From Chloroflexota bacterium (GTDB lineage: Bacteria; Chloroflexota; Anaerolineae; Anaerolineales; Anaerolineaceae): a stretch of 64,000 nucleotides of DNA. The DNA is taken from positions 1 through 64,000 of the forward strand of contig JAKQJC010000024.1 of NCBI GenBank assembly GCA_029561345.1, read 5' to 3'. The notes beneath the pieces were generated by a model. It was not told where the DNA came from. It did not search any database and was given only the letters and a program-made list of their open reading frames with translations. The position numbers and the translations under genes were made by a program. Every line of letters starts with the position of its first letter. Within the stretch, counting starts at the first letter, position 1. Of the stretch, positions 53,594 to 63,925 are shown piece by piece.

Positions 53594-53607
53594 TGGGAGC
53601 GCTCTCA
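53594..53607. promoter_or_regulatory. CebR-like operator 2
   Basis: Identical 14-mer 77 bases upstream of operator 1. Two sites at this distance could allow looping and autoregulation of the whole operon. Confidence 0.82.
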
Positions 53608-53609
53608 CA

Positions 53610-53975
53610 CTTATATTTTAGGATGATTCAATGCGTTTGTCAAGTACCCAATTTGATTTTTTAGCAAATTGCCTCCCTGAGCGCCCTCAATGATCACCCG
53701 AACCGCCGCATCACCTCCTCACTCCCGGTTTTTCCCGGTTCATTCCGGGCACACCCACCTTTTACCTGCATTCGGGTCTGAAACCAGTTTGGAATGCAGC
53801 CAAAGGCGGCGCACGCCAGGCTTTTTTTACCAATCTCTGAGCAGCACCTTTTTTCTTCCTTTGCGCGCTTCGCGGTGAAAAAAGTTCACCAACATACATT
53901 TTTTATCCATGCTTCCTTGCGCCTTGCTGTATAATCATATCAATTCACCCTTCGCCAGAAAGGATTTTTTTATCC
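53610..53975. other. Non-coding divergent region
   Basis: No gene seen. It contains a CTTTGCGCGCTTCGCGGTGA repeat (about 53858-53877) and, for the plus-strand gene, TATAAT at about 53930-53935 and AGAAAGGA before the start. Confidence 0.55.
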
Positions 53976-54413
53976 GTGGAACAGCTGCTTGTGATTCTGG
54001 CCGGTCTCATCGGGGGCATTTCGGTTGGCCTGCAGGCGCCCATCTCAGGTGCCATGGGTCAGCGCGTGGGCGGCACCGCCGCCAGTTTCATCGTCCATTT
54101 CAGCGGTCTGCTCCTCTCGGGCCTGCTCCTTTTCCTGCGCGGCGGCGAAAAAATCAGGGAATGGCACACTTTGCCCTGGTACATGCTGGGCGCCGGCGTC
54201 TTTGGCGTCATTCTCTACGTCACCATGAGCATCACTCTGCCGCGCCTCGGCGGCACCATGGTCATCACCCTCATCATCATTGGCCAGCTTACCATGGGCA
54301 TTCTGGTGGATCATTTCGGTTGGTTTGGCGTTCCGGTTCATCCAGTCAGCCTGGGCCGTCTGGCCGGCCTGCTCCTGCTGCTGCTCGGCGGCTTTCTCAT
54401 TGCCCGCCAGTAA
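53976..54413 (+). CDS. DMT-superfamily YdcZ-like membrane protein (DUF606)
   Basis: 145 residues from a GTG. Five hydrophobic segments; LIGGISVGLQAPISGAMGQRVGGTAASFIVHFSG is the DUF606 signature, and ITLPRLGGTMVITLIIIGQL the second conserved segment. Family members are small putative exporters of unknown substrate. The chemoreceptor gene follows after 87 bases. Confidence 0.88.
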   Translation: MEQLLVILAGLIGGISVGLQAPISGAMGQRVGGTAASFIVHFSGLLLSGLLLFLRGGEKIREWHTLPWYMLGAGVFGVILYVTMSITLPRLGGTMVITLIIIGQLTMGILVDHFGWFGVPVHPVSLGRLAGLLLLLLGGFLIARQ

Positions 54414-54500
54414 TCATCCCCTTCCCTGCCGCCTGCCTGAGGCAGATTTCTGCCTTCTTCTTTCTGCTTTTGGAATGATTGTTCTCAATGGAGGTGGTTG

Positions 54501-56798
54501 ATGTCTGTCCTTGATCATCTGTCTCTGCGGCGCTCCTTGCGCGCCCGTCTGCTTGTGTTCATCCTCCTCCTGGGTCTCATTCCGCTGCTGGCCCTGGGCA
54601 TTCTGGCCATCACCCGCAGTCAGGAAGCCATGCGTGAGCGCCTCAGGCATGATTTCTTAATGCAGGCCCAGGTCCAGGCTCTTTTTCTGGAAAACTGGAT
54701 CAATGAACGTATTGATAACATGGTCACCGTGGCAGGCACCGCCCGGGTGCGCACCATGGATCCAGCCAAGGCTAAAGATTCCATCCAGCAGTACTTTGAC
54801 CAGTGGAAAGTTTATGAAACCATGCGCCTGGCCGACGCTTCAGGCACGGTCATCTTCAGCACAGATAATGAAACCAACCTCAACATCAAAAACGAAGCCT
54901 ATTTCGCTCCGACTCTGGCCGGTGAAATCACTTTATCCCAGCCATCCCTATCCAATCGCGATCGTATTATTTTCACCATTGCTGCGCCGGTGATTGAGGG
55001 CGGCAAAATGATCGGTGTGATGAGCGGCACCATTCCCATGTCGGCGATTCAAAGCGTCCTGGCGGTATCGCGCATGGGTGATACCGGCGACGCCTACCTG
55101 ATCAACGCTGACGGCTATTACATCACCAATTCACGGTTCACTTCCACCTTTATCAGCCAGGGACGGGTTAAAAACCGGGTGGAACTGGCCTTAAAAGTGA
55201 ACAGCCCGGCAGCCGAAGCCCTGGCGCGGGGTGAATCGGGCAGCGCCGCCTATCCGGGTGTGATGGGGCGTGAAATGATCGGCGCTTATGTGGCCCTTCC
55301 AGTCGCCGGCTGGGGCCTGATTGTGGAGCAGGAAACTGGCGATGCCCTGGCTGACCTGCAAAACCTCAGCAATTTGCTGATGGTCATTGTCATTTTGGCC
55401 GTCCTGATTGTCGTCATTGGCACCAGCATCATTGCCACCTGGATCAGCCGCCCTCTGCGCGGCATGGCTCAGGCTGCCGTGCATGTGGCTGCCGGCGAAA
55501 TTGACCAGCAGATCAAGCACCGCGGCGATGATGAGATTGGCAACCTGGCTGAAGCTTTCCGCCGCATCATCACCTACCAGCGCGACATGGCAGCCGCCGC
55601 TGACCGCCTTTCACAGGGCGATCTCAATGTTGAGGTCAGGCCTCAATCTGGGCAGGATGTGCTGGCAAATGCCTTCCAACGCATGGCCGCATTCTTGCGC
55701 GGTTCGGTTCAGGCGGTGGCCGAAAACGCTGCCCGGTTGAACTCAGCTTCCAATGATCTGGCCGAAACCACCTGCCAGGCTGGTCAGGCTTCCAACCAGA
55801 TTGCCATCACCATTGCGCAGGTGGCCCAGGGTATCAACCAGCAAAGCGAATCAATCCACGCCATGTCCCTTTCCGTTCAGGATTTGGAACGATCCATTGA
55901 AAGCGTGGCCGTGGGAGCAGAAGAGCAGGCTAAATCCATCTCCCAGCTTTCCGGCTTGGTCGGGCAGGTTTCGCAGGTGGTGGCCCAGGTATCCAACAAT
56001 GCGGAAAATGTGTCCAAACAATCGGCCCAGGCTGCCGGGTTAGCCCGCCAGGGCGAGCAGACCGTACAGCAGACCATCGACGGCATGTCGCGCATTCATT
56101 CAAAAGTGGGCATCTCATCTGAAAAGGTCAGCGAAATGGGCAAACGCTCCGAAGAAATTGGCGCCATTCTCGAAACCATCGAAGATATTGCCGCGCAAAC
56201 CAACCTGCTGGCCATCAATGCTGCCATCGAAGCTGCCCGTGCCGGCGAGCAGGGCAAAGGTTTTGCCGTGGTGGCCGCTGAAGTGCGTAAACTGTCAGAG
56301 CGCGCGTCCAATTCCACCCGTGAAATTGCCAATCTGATCCGCGAAATTCAAAAAACCGTGGCCGAAGCCGTTAACGCCATGCAAAGCGGCGCGCAGGAGG
56401 TGGAAACAGGCGTCAAAGCAGCCAATGCCGCCGGTACGGCTCTCAAGTCCATTCTCCAGTCTGTCCAGACTGTCAGCGAGCAGGCCGAACAGGCTGAGCA
56501 GGCTGCCCGCGAAGCGGGCAGCGCCGTGGGCAACATGATCGCCGCCGTGGATGTCGTCTCAGCGGTGGTGGAAGAAAACGCCGCCGCCACCAGCGCCATG
56601 CGTCACAGCGCCAGCCAGGCATCCGGCAGCATTGAAGCTATTGCCGCCATCAGCGCTGAAAACAGTGCCGCCATCGAACAGCTTTCGGCCTCCAGCGAAG
56701 AAATGAATGCCCAGTTCCAGGAAGTGACGCAGTCGGCCAGCGCATTAAAAGAAATGGCCTGCTCGCTGCAGGCCGTGGTGTCGCGCTTCCAATCCTGA
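54501..56798 (+). CDS. Methyl-accepting chemotaxis protein, complete
   Basis: 765 residues from the ATG at 54501, with GGAGGTGG upstream (a TTG one codon earlier is open). Membrane helix about 15-37, extracytoplasmic dCache sensor about 40-290 ([28 protein letters not shown]), second helix about 294-318, HAMP about 320-375, then signalling coiled coils with the tip [40 protein letters not shown]. Related in build to the truncated receptor at the left edge. The sensory ligand is unknown; no che genes are in the window. Confidence 0.95.
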   Translation: MSVLDHLSLRRSLRARLLVFILLLGLIPLLALGILAITRSQEAMRERLRHDFLMQAQVQALFLENWINERIDNMVTVAGTARVRTMDPAKAKDSIQQYFDQWKVYETMRLADASGTVIFSTDNETNLNIKNEAYFAPTLAGEITLSQPSLSNRDRIIFTIAAPVIEGGKMIGVMSGTIPMSAIQSVLAVSRMGDTGDAYLINADGYYITNSRFTSTFISQGRVKNRVELALKVNSPAAEALARGESGSAAYPGVMGREMIGAYVALPVAGWGLIVEQETGDALADLQNLSNLLMVIVILAVLIVVIGTSIIATWISRPLRGMAQAAVHVAAGEIDQQIKHRGDDEIGNLAEAFRRIITYQRDMAAAADRLSQGDLNVEVRPQSGQDVLANAFQRMAAFLRGSVQAVAENAARLNSASNDLAETTCQAGQASNQIAITIAQVAQGINQQSESIHAMSLSVQDLERSIESVAVGAEEQAKSISQLSGLVGQVSQVVAQVSNNAENVSKQSAQAAGLARQGEQTVQQTIDGMSRIHSKVGISSEKVSEMGKRSEEIGAILETIEDIAAQTNLLAINAAIEAARAGEQGKGFAVVAAEVRKLSERASNSTREIANLIREIQKTVAEAVNAMQSGAQEVETGVKAANAAGTALKSILQSVQTVSEQAEQAEQAAREAGSAVGNMIAAVDVVSAVVEENAAATSAMRHSASQASGSIEAIAAISAENSAAIEQLSASSEEMNAQFQEVTQSASALKEMACSLQAVVSRFQS

Positions 56799-56807
56799 TT
56801 TGCCGTG

Positions 56808-57833
56808 TCACACCTCGATCTCCTGGATATGCACCAGTTGATCGGTGCGGGCGCTTTCATAGGCCGCGTCCAGAATCTGCATGTTGATCATGCCCTGGCG
56901 GGCGCATTGCAGAGAAGGTTTACCGCCCTGAATGCAGTTGATAAACGCGGCCATCTGGCGCTGGTACATTTCTGGTGAATAATGGTTGACGCGCGGGCGA
57001 AAGCCGCCGTCAATCTCCTCTGGCGGCGCGCCGGGCTCGGTGAAGCGCACCAGCCGGGTTGGAAAAACCTGGGCCATGCCATGCACCCCATAAACCTGCG
57101 TGGCGGCTGCCTCCATGTCGGCATGCGGCTGCCACCAGCCCGACTCAATATATGAAACCGCGCCGTTATCCCAGTTGATCATCATCAGCGCTGTATCTTC
57201 CACGTCAAAATTCTGATAAAAAGAACCCAGCCGCGCATACACGCTCACCGGCTGCGGGTCACCCATAATGAAGCGGGCCGTATCCAGGGCATGCACGCCC
57301 ATATCGGCTGCAGCGCCGCCGCCAGCCAGGTCGCGCTGGGTGAACCAGCCCCTGGGCCCCCAGTTGACATGCACGGCGTAACCCTTGGTGCGGATCACCC
57401 GTCCAATGCGTCCATCCAGCACCTGCCGGCGCAGCCACATCACCTCTTCATCAAAGCGCCAGTTGTGAGCCACCATCAGCACCACATGGTTATCGCGGGC
57501 TGCCGCCACCATCTCCTGCGCTTCACGGGCATTCATCGCCATGGGCTTTTCCACCAGCACATGCACGCCAGCCTTCAGAGCAGCCAGGCTTTCATGGGCA
57601 TGCAAATAATTGGGGGTGCAAACCACCAGCGCATCCACCTCCCCATCTGCCAGCAAATCTTCCACCCGGGTATAGACGCGGGTGATGCCAAATTGTTCGG
57701 TGAAACTCTGCTTGGTGTCGGGTTGGTGATCCACCAGGGCCACCGGGGTGGCCCCCGGCGCCGCCCAGACCGCCTGGGCGTGCACCCGGGCAATATACCC
57801 GGCGCCTGAGAACGCAATGCGCAATGTGTCCAT
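56808..57833 (-). CDS. Gfo/Idh/MocA-family NAD(P)-dependent oxidoreductase
   Basis: 341 residues from MDTLRIAFSG (GGGAG nine bases upstream). Rossmann fold IAFSGAGYIARVHAQAV, VCTPNYLHAHESLAALKAGVHVLVEKPMAMN with the family Lys-Pro, and a C-terminal domain with GGGAAADMGVHALDTARFIMG supplying the catalytic Asp and His. Oxidises or reduces a sugar, inositol or related polyol; substrate unknown. Single gene, convergent with the chemoreceptor. Confidence 0.93.
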   Translation of the reverse strand: MDTLRIAFSGAGYIARVHAQAVWAAPGATPVALVDHQPDTKQSFTEQFGITRVYTRVEDLLADGEVDALVVCTPNYLHAHESLAALKAGVHVLVEKPMAMNAREAQEMVAAARDNHVVLMVAHNWRFDEEVMWLRRQVLDGRIGRVIRTKGYAVHVNWGPRGWFTQRDLAGGGAAADMGVHALDTARFIMGDPQPVSVYARLGSFYQNFDVEDTALMMINWDNGAVSYIESGWWQPHADMEAAATQVYGVHGMAQVFPTRLVRFTEPGAPPEEIDGGFRPRVNHYSPEMYQRQMAAFINCIQGGKPSLQCARQGMINMQILDAAYESARTDQLVHIQEIEV

Positions 57834-57986
57834 AAGCATCATCTCCCTGGTTTAACCGGGCAGTGGAAACCATCAAAAAATCTTCTCATCCACGGCAGTT
57901 CGAATCACACACCTGGCCGGGAACAGCGTGGGGGGATCCCCAAACGCCGCATTTCATTTTAGTATAACAATATTCCGCCACAATTC

Positions 57987-58020
57987 AACTGCCGCCCCGT
58001 TGAAACGGGGCGGCAATTGT
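57987..58020. terminator. Hairpin after the Wzy-like gene
   Basis: ACTGCCGCCCCGTT (57988-58001) and AACGGGGCGGCAAT (58004-58017) form a near-perfect stem. TTGTTTT follows on the plus strand; the minus side has only a weak T-run, but the position fits termination of the 58-61 kb gene. Confidence 0.65.
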
Positions 58021-58021
58021 T

Positions 58022-61000
58022 TTACTGTGCATTCTGTATTTGCTGCAGCAAAATCTGCAAATTGGCCTTTGACGCCTCAGGGGCATGCTCCACGGCTGCC
58101 TGGGCATATTGCACCGCCTGGATTTTATTCCCCGTATTCGCATACAGGCGGGCCAAAGCTTCTTCAACCTTCCATTTATCTGTATCCGGCGCCGCCTTCA
58201 AGGCGAACAGGTAAGCCTGCATGGCCTGGCCGTATTGCACCATTTCGGTCATCACCCGTGCGCTGGCCGTCAGATATACATATTTGGTACCGAGTTCATA
58301 ACCTGCTGTCCGCGAGGCCAGCCAGTAGTATTTCAACGCCTGCAGACCCAGGGTTTGATTATATGCTTCGGGAACAGCCCGCGCCTGGCGCGCATAGATA
58401 TCTCCCAGCAGGCCAAATGCAGACGGGTTGTAAGCGTTCAAGCGAAGCGATTCAACCAGCTTCCAGCGCGCCTCATCCAGCCGACCCAGCGAGGTCAAAT
58501 CAAGGTAAGCCCAGGCCGTGTAAAACTGGTAATTGCGCGGGCTCAAACGCAGCATGGCCGCATAACCGGCATCTGCCTTTTGCAAATAGTTATTTTTCAC
58601 TGCTTCATCAGCCAAATGGGGCGATGTGACCCAGCGGGCATATAATTCGGACAGACGGGTGATGTTGTTGACATTGGTGGGGTTAATTTCCACTGCCCGC
58701 AGCAGGGCTTTTTCTGCCCTGGCATAATAGGTGAGATCATTGGTATTGTCACGTGTGGCCAGATCCAGATAAGCCTTCGCCGCGGCAAGCTGGTACTCAT
58801 CCACCATTGGCGCCAGCTGCGCACTGTGCTCATATAATGGGACTGCCAGCGTCGAGTTTCCGCTGTTGAACATGGCCTCAGCCTTGGCGTATGAAATATC
58901 AGCCTGGATGATGCTCAGATTGCTCTGATATATCAGCACCAGGGTCACAATGGTCATCACCACACCGGTGGAAATGGCCAACACACTGGGTTTGGGAGGG
59001 GTTTGACGGGTTTGCCAGGCAAAGACGCTGGCGCCAGCATAGGCAACCAGCAGGATAAAAATAAACACAAAGAAATTGGTAAGCAGGTTTTCATAACCCA
59101 CCACCCGGGCCAGATTATCTTCAAAGCTGTTGATCTGTGCATTGGAAATGCCTGACAGACTGATGCACATCCACAACCAGAAGAAACCAGACACTGCCGT
59201 GGCCGTGCCGCCGATAACCAGGAAGGGTTTCAACCATTCCCCATTCTTATACCAGCTCTGAAACGCAAAAGCGGCCGCCCCGGCCGTGCAGGTGAGCATC
59301 AGCAATCCGGGGACAAAAAACGATGCATTGTTTTTATTACCTGCCAGATAAATAAGCGAATTCCATAAGATAGTGCCTGCTTCAACGGCCGGTCCCTTCA
59401 AAATAAAATTGTAGCCGATAACGCTCAGCACCAGGCCCACCACCAGCCCGCCCATCACCGCGTTGCCCCACAGCACATCTTCCGCTCCCGACCGCCCGCG
59501 CGGCTTGCTGCGGATGGGTTCTTTGGTGTTGAAACTGGCCGCGCGCTTGACGCTGGGGACTTCAGGGGCCGTCTCTTCCACTTCTTCAACCGGCAGGTAA
59601 CGCGCCATCACCACCACCAGCCCGGCATACAGCCAGAAATGGGTGTAGGTGGATACAATTTGGAATGAAAAAGCGATTTCCATGAGATGCGAAAGAATGG
59701 CTGCCAGCACCGCCGCCAGAGGCAGCGCCTGCTGCAGCGACATGGCTGGAACAAGGGTTTTAAATGGTCCCATCAAGGTCAGAACCAGATAAATCGGCGG
59801 CCCCATCACCACGCCGAGCTGCAAGCCCAGGCCCACAAAGCGGATATCCTGCCAGAGGCTCAGGCTAATGGCGCCAACCAGGCCGCAAACGATATAACTG
59901 GCAAAAAACAGGAACTGGTGACGCCTGGTTGGAATCAGGCCCAATCCCTTCAGGCCAATATAGAAAATAACCGCAAAAACAATGTGATATATCACCAGGC
60001 CTAAAACACCGGATGATGACAGGGTATCCCAGGTCAGGTTGTGAAAGCGGTCAATCATTTCAATGATGTAGCGGTGAATCTGAGTGATGGTGATGCGGGT
60101 GGTTTCAGGTCCATAACCAATCAGCGGGCGCAGGGCATTCAGCGAATCCCCTTCGCCGGTCAGCGTTTGCAGTGGTTGATGAGGCATGATTAGCTCAGTC
60201 GCCATTTGCCAGTAAATGGTGCGTGAATAATTGCTGCCCGTGGTCAAATTAAAAATATTCCCAAAACGAGACAAAGCCGGAATGCTGTGGAGGCTTTGCA
60301 GCGGGCCGTTGGGAATGTTCAGCACCAGCAGGAAGGCAATGGCTGCCGCTGCCAGGCCAACACCCGACCACAACACCCAGCGCTTACGCCAGAAGATAAA
60401 CAGGGCCAGCAAGAAGAAGAAGAGGCCGATCAGCATGCCCAGCAAGGGGCCGCGGCTTTCACTCAGAACAATCACCCATACCTGGGTGATGCCCACAAAG
60501 GCATACAAGACCACCTCGCCAATGTGCATTAACAGCCGCGCACGGTCCTTGATCAGGCCAATCACGCCGCGCGCCAGACGTGCGATGGTCAACGGAAGCA
60601 CCATAATGGTGTAAGCCGCCAAAAACACCGGTGCCCCCAGGTTTGAGGTGACGCGCGTGGCTGAATACTCGCTGGAAGTGACAATGGTGGGGTCCAGTTT
60701 AGCGCTTTGGCCAATGCCATACAGACTGATGGGCAGGCTGGTGAGAATGGCGGTGGTGATCAGACGATCCATTTGGGCGCGGGTGCGCAAATTGAACGCC
60801 ACTGAAGCAAACACAACCATGTACGCAAGGATGGTGTACAGGCCCTGCAGGCGCAAATAGGAGCCCCAGAAACTGTTGATGGGGGCAAAGGAACACATGG
60901 TTGAAACGGTCAAAACTGCGGCCAGGGCAATGACTGGAATGGTCAAGGGAAATTTTAAGAATGCCTTCCAGGTTTCCGCTTTGCTAAGGCGCCACCCTTT

Positions 61001-61183
61001 CTGATCTATAAATTTGACCAGCCAGACCAGCAATATGATCAGCGCCAGGCTGCGTAAAATGGCAGCTTTATCAGGTTCAAAAGAGCGGCTGGAGTATTTA
61101 TTGAAAAAGAGAGGGGTGCAGATAAGGGCTGCCAGCCAGGCAGCCTCCATAATACCCAGACAATATCGGCTGATTTTTGACAT
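58022..61183 (-). CDS. O-antigen ligase/Wzy-like polymerase with C-terminal TPR domain
   Basis: 1053 residues. About 14-16 hydrophobic helices over residues 10-780. The central part has the Wzy_C pattern: LSESRGPLLGMLIGL, GYGPETTRITIT and DRFHNLTWDTLSSSGVLGLVIY, where the His-Asn pair is typical of the polymerase/ligase loop. From about residue 790 a TPR-rich domain follows (YAKAEAMFNSGNSTLAVPLYEHSAQL onward). Likely polymerises or transfers surface glycans across the membrane. A lone gene without other glycan genes around it. Confidence 0.87.
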   Translation of the reverse strand: MSKISRYCLGIMEAAWLAALICTPLFFNKYSSRSFEPDKAAILRSLALIILLVWLVKFIDQKGWRLSKAETWKAFLKFPLTIPVIALAAVLTVSTMCSFAPINSFWGSYLRLQGLYTILAYMVVFASVAFNLRTRAQMDRLITTAILTSLPISLYGIGQSAKLDPTIVTSSEYSATRVTSNLGAPVFLAAYTIMVLPLTIARLARGVIGLIKDRARLLMHIGEVVLYAFVGITQVWVIVLSESRGPLLGMLIGLFFFLLALFIFWRKRWVLWSGVGLAAAAIAFLLVLNIPNGPLQSLHSIPALSRFGNIFNLTTGSNYSRTIYWQMATELIMPHQPLQTLTGEGDSLNALRPLIGYGPETTRITITQIHRYIIEMIDRFHNLTWDTLSSSGVLGLVIYHIVFAVIFYIGLKGLGLIPTRRHQFLFFASYIVCGLVGAISLSLWQDIRFVGLGLQLGVVMGPPIYLVLTLMGPFKTLVPAMSLQQALPLAAVLAAILSHLMEIAFSFQIVSTYTHFWLYAGLVVVMARYLPVEEVEETAPEVPSVKRAASFNTKEPIRSKPRGRSGAEDVLWGNAVMGGLVVGLVLSVIGYNFILKGPAVEAGTILWNSLIYLAGNKNNASFFVPGLLMLTCTAGAAAFAFQSWYKNGEWLKPFLVIGGTATAVSGFFWLWMCISLSGISNAQINSFEDNLARVVGYENLLTNFFVFIFILLVAYAGASVFAWQTRQTPPKPSVLAISTGVVMTIVTLVLIYQSNLSIIQADISYAKAEAMFNSGNSTLAVPLYEHSAQLAPMVDEYQLAAAKAYLDLATRDNTNDLTYYARAEKALLRAVEINPTNVNNITRLSELYARWVTSPHLADEAVKNNYLQKADAGYAAMLRLSPRNYQFYTAWAYLDLTSLGRLDEARWKLVESLRLNAYNPSAFGLLGDIYARQARAVPEAYNQTLGLQALKYYWLASRTAGYELGTKYVYLTASARVMTEMVQYGQAMQAYLFALKAAPDTDKWKVEEALARLYANTGNKIQAVQYAQAAVEHAPEASKANLQILLQQIQNAQ

Positions 61184-61288
61184 ATGAAATGCGGACTCCT
61201 TGTGATGTAAGGCGCTGATGACCTGATTTCGGCGATTTTTTTAAGAATGTTCCTACAATAACACAAACAGGCTGATCAGGCAAGGAAA

Positions 61289-63925
61289 TCATCTGGCCCG
61301 GTCTGCCTGGCAATCAGAATGATAAGGCTGCTCATTCCCGCCTGGCGGCGGGCGGGTGCCGCGGCATGGCAATGAAAAGTAGAAAGTCGCACCCTGGTTC
61401 AGGCTGCCCCTGGCCCAAATTTTACCGCCGTGACGCTGGACGATGCGCAGCACCATGGCCAGACCTATGCCAACGCCCGAGAATTCATCGCCATCGTGCA
61501 GCCGCTGAAAGGCTCCAAAAAGCTTGCTCGAAAAATTCATATCAAAGCCGGCGCCGTTATCGCGCACAAAAAAGGTCAGATTCTCCTCCTCTGCTGCAGC
61601 CCGGCCCACCTCAATGCGGGCTGGAACCTGGGCGGCAGTGAACTTCCAGGCATTATCCAGCAGATTTTCCATCACAATCTCCATCAAACTGGCATCAGCC
61701 TCCACCAGCATTCCCTGCTCAACCTTAATTTCTACCTGGCGTTCAGGGTAGGCCGCCCTTTGTTCTGCGAGGTAATGGTCAGCAATGCTCGATAAATTCA
61801 CCAGGCTGTAGTTGATTTCAGCCCGGGTGATACGCGCCAGTTTTAAAAGGGCATCCACAAGGGAAGCCATGCGCTGGGCAGCCTTGCTGATGCGCTTCAA
61901 ATAATCGCGCCCGGTTTCATCCAGCTTTTCTGCATAATCTTCCAGAAGGATGTGGCTGAAACCATCCAGACTGCGCAAGAGGGTGCGCAGATCATGTGAT
62001 ACAGAATAGGAGAACGATTCCAGTTCGCGGTTAGATACATCCAGCTGGCTGGTCCGCTCCATCACCCGCTGCTCCAGGTCGCGGTTGAGGCGGTGAATTT
62101 CAGCTTCAATGGCTTTGCGTTCCGTGATATCCCGCAAGATGAACACAAAGCCAATGGGGGCGCTTTCCATATCCCGCAGCAGCGCAGCGCTGGTTTCAAC
62201 ATCCAATTCGCCGCCATCCATTGTCAGGCAGCGATATTCAGATTTGATCAGCCGCCCGGCGTCGAGCGTATAGGCGCGGTCTTTACGTGCGCGGTCGCGG
62301 TCTGCTGGGATAACCCGTTCAATCATATTATGTCCGATCAGATCCTGATGATCGCCGCAGTGGAACATATCCACAGCCGCCTGATTGGCATCCTGAATCT
62401 GTCCCCCCAGGTCAACAAACAAAATACCGTCAATGGCTGAACTGAACATGGCCTGAATTTTGTCACTCGAAAGCCGGCTGGCCGCCTCAATTCGTCTGAG
62501 CAGGGTCACATCCAAGCCTACCATCCAGAATGACCATCCGGGAATGGGGGTGGAAAAAGCAATGGATGACCAGATAATGGGGTGATTTTCGCCATCCTTG
62601 CCCGTTAGTTCCCATTCCATGCCGCGAAAATCGCCAGAAAGGGTGAATACGATTTGACGGATGCGTTCCCTGTCTGCCTCGTGGGGAAAGATTAACTGCA
62701 TCGGGTCAGGAGATTGAAGAATATCCTCGCGTGAATAACCGGTGGCACGTTCCGCCTCCTTGTTCCAGACGCAAACATGGCGGTTGTGGTCGAGGGCAAC
62801 CAGAATCACGGGCATATCCTGAATAATTTTTTGCAGCCTGTTTTCCGAATCGATCAATGCTTCCTGCCGCGATAAGATGGCCTGGTTCATACGGTTGAAA
62901 CTGTGGGTCAATTCATGTATTTCGAGGAAAGCCCGATTGGTGATGGCGATTTCTGGGGTTTGGCCGCCGCTGCCTGTGGCCATGATTTCTGTTGCGCGCG
63001 AAAGCGCCTGCAGTGGTTGAACCACCTGGGTTTGCATGCGGCGCTGGAAGAAAATAACAAGGCCAATCCATATGGTGGAAATCAGGGCAGCCGCGCCAAA
63101 GAGAGGTGGAATGTACATGCCGTAAACCGCCTGAAGGCTGGCTTCGCGCACCACCAGCCAGCCGCCCTGCCGGGTGAGGGTGGTGGAGGCGCGCATTAAC
63201 TGGCCGTCTTCTGCTGTGTAAAACAAATGGCTGGCGCCCTGAAATCCTCTTTGAACCACTTCCCAGGTCTTGATATTCTTTTGCTGGTCCACCCAATCTG
63301 TGTTGGGGTGGGCCAATAAATAGCCCGATTGATCCACAATGTAAGTGGTGTGGCGGTCATCGGCCCAGGCATCCACCTCGTCTTGAAGGGCCTGCAAACT
63401 GAGTTCCCCAATCAACTGACCGCCATTATCCAGGTTGACGGACATGATGGCGGTGGGCAGGCCCGTGCGAAAAGATGGAAACGGTTCTGAAATTCCCGTT
63501 TGGCTTTGAACCTTATTCTTGAAATACACCTGTCCCGACATATCAAACCCGGGAGGGTAAAGCGGGTCTGCGGGAGTCATCCACACTTCGCGTCCCTGTG
63601 CATCAATAACATACAGGACATCGAAATAGCGGTGATTTTTTCGCGCCATCTCCAATACGACGCCCAAATGTTCATGGTTCTGCAAGGCGGTCAGTGTATC
63701 GGCTGTGGTTTTGAGGACATCTTCTGCCGTGTTCAGATAACGGTCAACTGAGCGGGAGATGGCATTCACGTTTTCCAGACGCTGCCGGTCAATCACCCCA
63801 TTGCCAAGATAAGCAGCCGCGCCAACAGTCACCAGCATGATCAACAGCGAAGGCAGCAGTTCGCCAAACAACAGCATGCGAAAAAACAAGCCGGTAAGAG
63901 GGCGGGGGGATGGCATTGATTTCAT
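61289..63925 (-). CDS. Membrane sensor histidine kinase (dCache-HAMP-PAS-PAS)
   Basis: 878 residues. Helix 1 about 15-42, dCache sensor about 45-270 (FDVLYVIDAQGREVWMTP, GYLLAHPNTDWVD), helix 2 about 275-298, HAMP about 298-352, PAS about 362-480 and 490-612, then HisKA with SYSVSHDLRTLLRSLDGF (His644) and HATPase with NLLDNAWKFT, DNGAGFDM and GVGIGLAMVLRI. The usual Pro after LRT is Leu. Related to phytochrome-like and cyanobacterial kinases of the HisKA LRSLDGFS type. Its start overlaps the stop of the upstream gene, a probable ligand-binding protein. Confidence 0.93.
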   Translation of the reverse strand: MKSMPSPRPLTGLFFRMLLFGELLPSLLIMLVTVGAAAYLGNGVIDRQRLENVNAISRSVDRYLNTAEDVLKTTADTLTALQNHEHLGVVLEMARKNHRYFDVLYVIDAQGREVWMTPADPLYPPGFDMSGQVYFKNKVQSQTGISEPFPSFRTGLPTAIMSVNLDNGGQLIGELSLQALQDEVDAWADDRHTTYIVDQSGYLLAHPNTDWVDQQKNIKTWEVVQRGFQGASHLFYTAEDGQLMRASTTLTRQGGWLVVREASLQAVYGMYIPPLFGAAALISTIWIGLVIFFQRRMQTQVVQPLQALSRATEIMATGSGGQTPEIAITNRAFLEIHELTHSFNRMNQAILSRQEALIDSENRLQKIIQDMPVILVALDHNRHVCVWNKEAERATGYSREDILQSPDPMQLIFPHEADRERIRQIVFTLSGDFRGMEWELTGKDGENHPIIWSSIAFSTPIPGWSFWMVGLDVTLLRRIEAASRLSSDKIQAMFSSAIDGILFVDLGGQIQDANQAAVDMFHCGDHQDLIGHNMIERVIPADRDRARKDRAYTLDAGRLIKSEYRCLTMDGGELDVETSAALLRDMESAPIGFVFILRDITERKAIEAEIHRLNRDLEQRVMERTSQLDVSNRELESFSYSVSHDLRTLLRSLDGFSHILLEDYAEKLDETGRDYLKRISKAAQRMASLVDALLKLARITRAEINYSLVNLSSIADHYLAEQRAAYPERQVEIKVEQGMLVEADASLMEIVMENLLDNAWKFTAAQVPARIEVGRAAAEEENLTFFVRDNGAGFDMNFSSKLFGAFQRLHDGDEFSGVGIGLAMVLRIVQRHGGKIWARGSLNQGATFYFSLPCRGTRPPPGGNEQPYHSDCQADRAR

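Noticed and set aside
58022-61183. Part of a larger polysaccharide biosynthesis cluster
   Set aside because: No glycosyltransferase, flippase or nucleotide-sugar gene lies next to it in the window.
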